NCBI GenBank assembly: GCA_015222555.1
Contig: JADFVM010000225.1
Coordinates: 1-19,764 of the forward strand
DNA length: 19,764 nt
Source of the DNA: Pseudomonadota bacterium
GTDB lineage: Bacteria; Desulfobacterota; JADFVX01
Reading direction: 5' to 3'
Every line of letters starts with the position of its first letter. The first letter of the stretch is position 1. Positions 15,976 through 19,764 of the stretch are shown piece by piece. Below the pieces are notes generated by a model, which did no database searches, was not told the origin of the DNA, and was given only the letters and a program-made list of their open reading frames with translations. The position numbers and the translations under genes are program-made.

Positions 15976-16083
15976 AGTAACTTAGAAATAATTTTCTGCG
16001 TTTTTCTGGCAGAAAGCAAGTTCGAGAAGGCACTTACACCCCTCAAGGGGGTACTGAAAATAGTCCGGTTTATCCGGGTTTAA
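15976..16083 (+). repeat. Interspersed structured repeat, copy B (108 bp) between hsp20 and DUF1844 gene
   Basis: This copy matches the minus-strand unit at 5961-6040 without gaps for 61 bases, then carries 27 extra bases before the shared CCGGTTxATCCGGGTT end. Hairpins visible are TTTCTGC (15993-15999) with GCAGAAA (16009-16015), and, within the extra segment, ACCCC (16038-16042) with GGGGT (16048-16052). The shared conserved block extends 3 bases further left (TTT) in both copies. It ends 23 bases before the DUF1844 start codon. Confidence 0.8.
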
Positions 16084-16106
16084 GGATATGAAGTGGGGCT
16101 AATCTG

Positions 16107-16415
16107 ATGTCAAAGGAAAATAAAGCGGCGCAGAGCGAAGAGTGGGCTAAAAGGGAAAACCATCAACTTCAAGCCATCGACTTTTCCACATTTGTCTTTT
16201 CACTGTCAACAGCAGCCCAGTTCCAACTGGGTGATGCAAGAGATCCTGAAACAGGCAAACAAGAAGCCAACCTGCCCATGGCAAAACAAACTATCGACAT
16301 ACTAGGGATTCTTGAGGAGAAAACAAAGGGCAACCTGACAGAGGCTGAAGCAAACCTCCTTGACAACCTGCTTTACACACTGAGAATGCGCTACATTGAA
16401 AAGTCTAAGAGCTAA
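16107..16415 (+). CDS. DUF1844 family protein
   Basis: 102-residue soluble protein of unknown function. The DUF1844 hallmark is the segment IDFSTFVFSLSTAAQFQLGDA (about 24-44), followed by LPMAKQTIDILGILEEKTKGNLTEAEANLLDNLLYTLRMRY, predicted to be mostly helical. The N-terminus is polar and charged. The ribosome site is weak (GTGGGG about 10 bases upstream). It lies downstream of hsp20, separated by the structured repeat, and converges with proB with a 30-base gap. The family is common in deltaproteobacteria and related phyla; its role is not known to me. Confidence 0.9.
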   Translation: MSKENKAAQSEEWAKRENHQLQAIDFSTFVFSLSTAAQFQLGDARDPETGKQEANLPMAKQTIDILGILEEKTKGNLTEAEANLLDNLLYTLRMRYIEKSKS

Positions 16416-16445
16416 AGGGGAAGAGCAAGCCAATTTCATTAATCA

Positions 16446-17585
16446 TTACAATAAAACCAGATCATCCCTGTGGATGATCTCATCGTAATCTTTTTTACCC
16501 AAAACCTCTTCAAGCCGGGAAGTATTAAGCCCCTTTGAAGCATCGATATCATTACTGCTGTACTGAACCAGACCACGCGCAAATTCAGGCCCATTTTCGA
16601 GGACAAGAGACACAAGGTCACCAAAATAAAAATCACCCTCCACGGCAACCACACCTGAAGGAAGAAGGCTCTTCCCCCTCCCTAGGGCATTTTTTGCACC
16701 ATCATCAACAATGATCGTTCCTGACACCTTAAGATTATAAGCAATCCATCTCTTTCTACCTTTAAGTCGCTCTTCACGCGGCACAAAAAGCGTAGCCAGG
16801 CCGACACCATTCATCACATCAAGCAAGACACCTTTTCTTCCACCATTGGCAATGATAGCCGGCACTCCAAATGTTCCCGCCCTCCTGGCCGCCTCAATTT
16901 TTGTCGCCATGCCCCCCGTTCCAACATCCGAGGCGCCACCGGCAATCCCCTTTGTTTGGGAATCTATATCCCTGACTGTTTGAATGAGTTCCACATCATC
17001 AAACTTCCGGGGGTCTTTGTTATAGAGGCCCTCCGTATCAGTAAGCATGATGAGTAGATCCGCATCAGAAAGGCCGACAACCATGGCAGAGAGATTATCA
17101 TTATCTCCAAACCTGATCTCATCGACAACAACAGTATCATTTTCATTAATAATCGGAACGACACTATAATAAAGGAGGGAGGTTATGGTGTTTCTTGCAT
17201 TTAAATACCTCGTTCTATCACTTAAACCATCACCGGTCAATAAGATCTGAGCAACCTTCTTCCCTCTTTTTTCAAAGGCCCGCTCATAATACCTGATCAA
17301 TGTACTCTGACCCGCCGCCGCTGCGGCCTGCTTTTCCGGGATACTCCTGGGACTCCCCTTAAGACCAAGCTTTTTTGTTCCTGCAGCCACTGCCCCCGAT
17401 GTCACAAGAATAATCTCTTTGCCCTCATCAAGGAGAACAGACATATCATCAACCAGTGATTCAATAACCTTACCGTCGATTATTTCTGTATGGTGAGTCA
17501 GCACAGCGCTACCGATTTTGACGATGATCCTTTTTGCTGCCCTCACTGTCTCTTTTCTTAATTGCAGTTCATTCATATCCGACAT
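16446..17585 (-). CDS. proB: Glutamate 5-kinase (ProB) with C-terminal PUA domain
   Basis: 379-residue enzyme that phosphorylates L-glutamate with ATP to gamma-glutamyl phosphate, the first step of proline synthesis. The amino-acid-kinase domain spans about 17-265: VKIGSAVLT (22-30), VTSGAVAAG (61-69), IINENDTVVVDEIRFGDNDNLSA (145-167, substrate site) and MLTDTEGLYNKDP (180-192). A PUA domain follows (about 283-357, KVSGTIIVDDGAKNAL). ATG 17585 directly abuts the obgE stop (TAGATG), so the two are translationally coupled. In many deltaproteobacteria proA and nadD follow; here the next gene is the convergent DUF1844 gene, so the cluster ends at proB. Confidence 0.97.
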   Translation of the reverse strand: MSDMNELQLRKETVRAAKRIIVKIGSAVLTHHTEIIDGKVIESLVDDMSVLLDEGKEIILVTSGAVAAGTKKLGLKGSPRSIPEKQAAAAAGQSTLIRYYERAFEKRGKKVAQILLTGDGLSDRTRYLNARNTITSLLYYSVVPIINENDTVVVDEIRFGDNDNLSAMVVGLSDADLLIMLTDTEGLYNKDPRKFDDVELIQTVRDIDSQTKGIAGGASDVGTGGMATKIEAARRAGTFGVPAIIANGGRKGVLLDVMNGVGLATLFVPREERLKGRKRWIAYNLKVSGTIIVDDGAKNALGRGKSLLPSGVVAVEGDFYFGDLVSLVLENGPEFARGLVQYSSNDIDASKGLNTSRLEEVLGKKDYDEIIHRDDLVLL

Positions 17586-18599
17586 CTACACATCCGACTT
17601 ACCTTCAAAAAAAAGCTCTGCCGTTGCATCAATCAGCTTATCCACACCTTCCCCCGTTGCGGCAGAAATCATAAAAACATCATATTTTTTCTTTTTAAAC
17701 TCTTTTTCCAAATCAGCAAGTTCCTTCCTGTCTGCCAGGACATCGATCTTATTAAGCACGACAATCTGAGGATTATCGGCCAGAGAACGGTTGAATTCTC
17801 TCAATTCTTTGTTGATTGTATCAAAATCCTCTAAAGGATCCCGGTTCGTGAATCCAGAAACATCAATGATGTGAATAAAGAGGGACGTTCTTTCAACATG
17901 CTTAAGGAACCTCACACCCAATCCCGCTCCTGAATGGGCATCTTTAATAAGCCCTGGGATATCAGCGACAACAAAATTTTTAAAATCCTTATACTGTACA
18001 ACACCGAGGTTAGGAACGAGTGTAGTAAAAGGATAATCGGCGATCTTCGGTCTGGCCGCTGAAATCCTTGAAATCAAGGTCGACTTTCCTACGTTAGGGA
18101 AACCGATAATTCCCACATCTGCAAGAAGCTTGAGTTCTAACCTTAAAAGAAACTCTTCCTCTTCTTCCCCGGGCTGTGAAAAACGAGGCGCTCGCCTGGT
18201 AGAGCTGGTAAAGTGAGCATTTCCCTTCCCCCCTCTTCCCCCTTTTGCCGCAACGAATGTATGGCCGTCTTCAACAAGGTCTGCCAGCACGTCTCCACTT
18301 TCCACATCCTTAATTAATGTCCCCACAGGGATAGGGATTATCAGATCGGGGGAATCCTTACCATGACAGTTCCTGCCCTTTCCGGGCTCACCATGGCGGG
18401 CCCTGTTCTCTTTCTTGTACCTCAGGTCTAGAAGGGTGGAAAGACGCGTTGTCGCCTTAATGATGACATCCCCACCCTTTCCTCCATCACCACCATCCGG
18501 GCCGCCTTTGGGGACGTACTTCTCCCGCCTGAAACTTACACAACCCTTGCCACCATGACCGGAGGCAATTCTGATTTCAACTTCATCGACAAATTTCAT
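17586..18599 (-). CDS. obgE: Obg/CgtA GTPase
   Basis: 337-residue ribosome-associated GTPase involved in 50S assembly and stress or growth control. The N-terminal glycine-rich Obg fold (1-158) shows SGHGGKGCVSFRREKYVPKGGP and the later KGGRGGKGNAHF. The G domain has P-loop GFPNVGKST (166-174), G3 DIPG (213-216), G4 NKID (283-286) and G5 SAA (312-314). There is no C-terminal OCT or long acidic tail; it ends shortly after the G domain. ATG 18599 has no clear Shine-Dalgarno site and an AT-rich leader of about 100 bases. It follows rplU-rpmA, the standard order, but is separated from them by a terminator. Confidence 0.97.
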   Translation of the reverse strand: MKFVDEVEIRIASGHGGKGCVSFRREKYVPKGGPDGGDGGKGGDVIIKATTRLSTLLDLRYKKENRARHGEPGKGRNCHGKDSPDLIIPIPVGTLIKDVESGDVLADLVEDGHTFVAAKGGRGGKGNAHFTSSTRRAPRFSQPGEEEEEFLLRLELKLLADVGIIGFPNVGKSTLISRISAARPKIADYPFTTLVPNLGVVQYKDFKNFVVADIPGLIKDAHSGAGLGVRFLKHVERTSLFIHIIDVSGFTNRDPLEDFDTINKELREFNRSLADNPQIVVLNKIDVLADRKELADLEKEFKKKKYDVFMISAATGEGVDKLIDATAELFFEGKSDV

Positions 18600-18708
18600 A
18601 ATAGATTACATTACATTAAAAAAATAATAATAAAATAAAAAGATTCACAAATGGAAGAATATATGCTGACCAGAGCTGTCTTTTTAATGATAATGTTCAA
18701 TAGGGGCA

Positions 18709-18736
18709 AATATATCTACACTGACTGAAAGTGCAA
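18709..18736 (-). promoter_or_regulatory. Probable promoter of obgE-proB
   Basis: On the minus strand TTGCAC (18736-18731), a 16-base spacer and TATATT (18714-18709) are seen. It lies downstream of the rpmA terminator and about 110 bases before obgE. The -35 box is imperfect. Confidence 0.45.
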
Positions 18737-18769
18737 GGAGGGTTTTTGATGGCAGGAGATAACTTATGG

Positions 18770-18812
18770 GCAATAAAAAAGGGGGCCAGGCCCCCTACAT
18801 TTTTTTATTGCT
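18770..18812 (-). terminator. Rho-independent terminator after rpmA
   Basis: On the minus strand the core GGGGGCCTGGCCCCC is followed by TTTTTTATT. The flanking GCAATAAAAAA and TTTTTTATTGC arms can extend the stem. Because poly-T also follows on the plus strand, it may work in both directions. It lies 13 bases after the rpmA stop. Confidence 0.85.
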
Positions 18813-18824
18813 CAAGACATACGA

Positions 18825-19082
18825 TCAGGATGCAACGTAAACGCTTACTTTTTTTCTAGTCCTGCCGTAGCGTTCAAACTGAACAACGCCATCTATTAAA
18901 GCATAAATTGTATGGTCCCTGCCAAGCCCTACATTATTACCGGGATGAACCTTGGTCCCTCTCTGGCGAATGATAATATTTCCAGGTTTAACTACCTGGC
19001 CGCCAAACTTCTTTACACCTAGACGTTTGCTTTCACTGTCTCTTCCGTTTCTAGTACTTCCACCTGCTTTTTTATGAGCCAT
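18825..19082 (-). CDS. rpmA: 50S ribosomal protein L27
   Basis: 85-residue large-subunit protein whose N-terminal tail reaches the peptidyl-transferase centre. The sequence starts MAHKKAGGSTRNGRDSESKR with the conserved LGVKKFGGQVVKPGNIIIRQRGTK following. There is no Firmicutes-type N-terminal cleavage extension. GAGAGGA lies about 6 bases before ATG 19082. The gene is 15 bases after rplU. Confidence 0.98.
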   Translation of the reverse strand: MAHKKAGGSTRNGRDSESKRLGVKKFGGQVVKPGNIIIRQRGTKVHPGNNVGLGRDHTIYALIDGVVQFERYGRTRKKVSVYVAS

Positions 19083-19097
19083 TCTATCCTCTCTCTT

Positions 19098-19409
19098 TTA
19101 AGCCTTTATCTTTGCTATCTTCAGGGCCGTATATGACTGACGGTGCCCCTGCAATTTTTTGTATCCCTTTCTCTTCTTCTTTTTGAAAACGAGAATTTTC
19201 TTTCCTCTGTCCTGCTCAACAATTTCTCCTGTCACTGTGGCCTTTTCAACAATCGGCGCACCGATTGTTGGAGCGTCACCACCACCAACCATGAGAACAT
19301 CTTGAATTTCCACCTTGGTACCGACGTCACCATCAAGCTTTTCAACCCTGACAATGTCACCTTCGGACACCTTATACTGCTTTCCACCCGTTGCAATTAC
19401 CGCATACAT
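19098..19409 (-). CDS. rplU: 50S ribosomal protein L21
   Basis: 103-residue large-subunit protein. The family features are the start MYAVIATGGKQYKVSEGDIV and the C-terminal KILVFKKKKRKGYKKLQGHRQSYTALKI. Length is standard. ATG 19409 has GGAGG about 9 bases upstream and a perfect-consensus promoter 46-74 bases upstream. It is co-transcribed with rpmA. Confidence 0.98.
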   Translation of the reverse strand: MYAVIATGGKQYKVSEGDIVRVEKLDGDVGTKVEIQDVLMVGGGDAPTIGAPIVEKATVTGEIVEQDRGKKILVFKKKKRKGYKKLQGHRQSYTALKIAKIKA

Positions 19410-19454
19410 AACCCAAAAACCTCCGAGGATCTAAAACTCCATAAAGAATCGAAA

Positions 19455-19483
19455 ATTATAATCATAATGCCTGCACATGTCAA
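19455..19483 (-). promoter_or_regulatory. Consensus sigma-70 promoter of rplU-rpmA
   Basis: On the minus strand TTGACA (19483-19478), exactly 17 bases, and TATAAT (19460-19455) are seen: a full consensus match, suiting high ribosomal-protein expression. The leader would be about 38 bases. Confidence 0.85.
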
Positions 19484-19690
19484 GAATATTTAACAAATCC
19501 GGTACAGATATTTTATTTTTCTGTCTTCGAATCATAAATCTTCCCACCAAGCGAGGTATGGCTCTATAAACAGTTCTTCAAAACAACAAAAAATATATCA
19601 TCACTACCACTGACACTTGACACAAGCCAAACATTATAGTTCAATCTAGCTATATAGGATAAACTTGATCCAATAAAGGCAAAATCAATC

Positions 19691-19764
19691 ACCCCGCCGC
19701 AAGCAGCGGGGTATGAGCGCGGAGATAACCTTCTTAATATATCGCGGCAAGCCGCGGGGAATGC
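19691..19764. repeat. Pair of REP-like GC-rich palindromes, cut by window edge
   Basis: The first palindrome has arms ACCCCGCCGC (19691-19700) and GCAGCGGGGT (19703-19712), with one mismatch. The second has CGCGGC (19743-19748) and GCCGCG (19751-19756). Both have an AA centre flanked by GC, and both are followed by a GGGG-A/T-AT-G tail (GGGGTATG and GGGGAATG). They look like two units of one extragenic palindromic repeat about 50 bases apart. Confidence 0.65.

Larger units (their letters stand above)
19410..19764. other. Non-coding region upstream of rplU
   Basis: About 355 bases. The part next to rplU holds the ribosome site and promoter. From 19485 to 19690 I see only AT-rich sequence with no convincing gene or structure. 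From 19691 to the edge lie two GC-rich palindromes. Confidence 0.7.

Noticed and set aside
19501..19540. Inverted ACAGA/TCTGT around 19505-19525 as a terminator or operator
   Set aside because: Only 5 base pairs in AT-rich sequence, no T-run in a useful place; expected by chance.
19614..19650. TTGACA near 19617 as a plus-strand promoter
   Set aside because: The nearest TATAGT is only 12 bases away and there is no gene downstream inside the window.

Overview
The window looks like a chromosomal segment of a Deltaproteobacteria-like (Desulfobacterota-type) bacterium with moderate GC content. I base this on the gene order rplU-rpmA-obgE-proB, a complete 14-subunit-style nuo operon with separate nuoC and nuoD, and the style of the proteins. 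The assignment is an inference; there is no rRNA gene or other lineage marker.

Positions 1-15099 (minus strand) hold one long operon for respiratory complex I (NADH:quinone oxidoreductase). It reads right to left: nuoA, B, C, D, E, F, G, a small cyclic-nucleotide-binding-domain protein, nuoH, I, J, K, an MrpD/NuoN-type antiporter-like subunit, an 84-residue two-helix membrane protein, a NuoL-like subunit, and nuoM running off the left edge. nuoN would be expected beyond the edge. A TTGACA-17-TAGATT promoter lies just upstream of nuoA. The operon is tightly packed except for a 140-base gap between nuoI and nuoJ, which contains a structured repeat and a possible internal promoter. That gap separates the hydrophilic-arm genes plus nuoH from most of the membrane-arm genes.

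The membrane arm is the interesting part. The normal K-L-M order is replaced by K-[MrpD-like]-[84 aa]-[NuoL-like]-M, so this complex I probably carries one antiporter-like subunit more than the standard three. The NuoL-like protein has an unusually long segment before its last helix, in the position of the lateral 'piston' helix, with an internal repeat. It also lacks the usual TM7 lysine. The cNMP-binding-domain protein between nuoG and nuoH has no DNA-binding domain and has His where the cyclic-phosphate-binding Arg normally sits.

Positions 15505-16415 (plus strand) carry a small heat-shock protein (Hsp20) gene and a DUF1844 gene. A second copy of the nuoI/nuoJ repeat lies between them, in the same orientation relative to the downstream gene. 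Positions 16446-19409 (minus strand) carry two transcription units: rplU-rpmA, with a perfect-consensus promoter and a strong terminator, then obgE-proB with its own promoter. The right end (19691-19764) has two GC-rich REP-like palindromes, cut off by the window edge.
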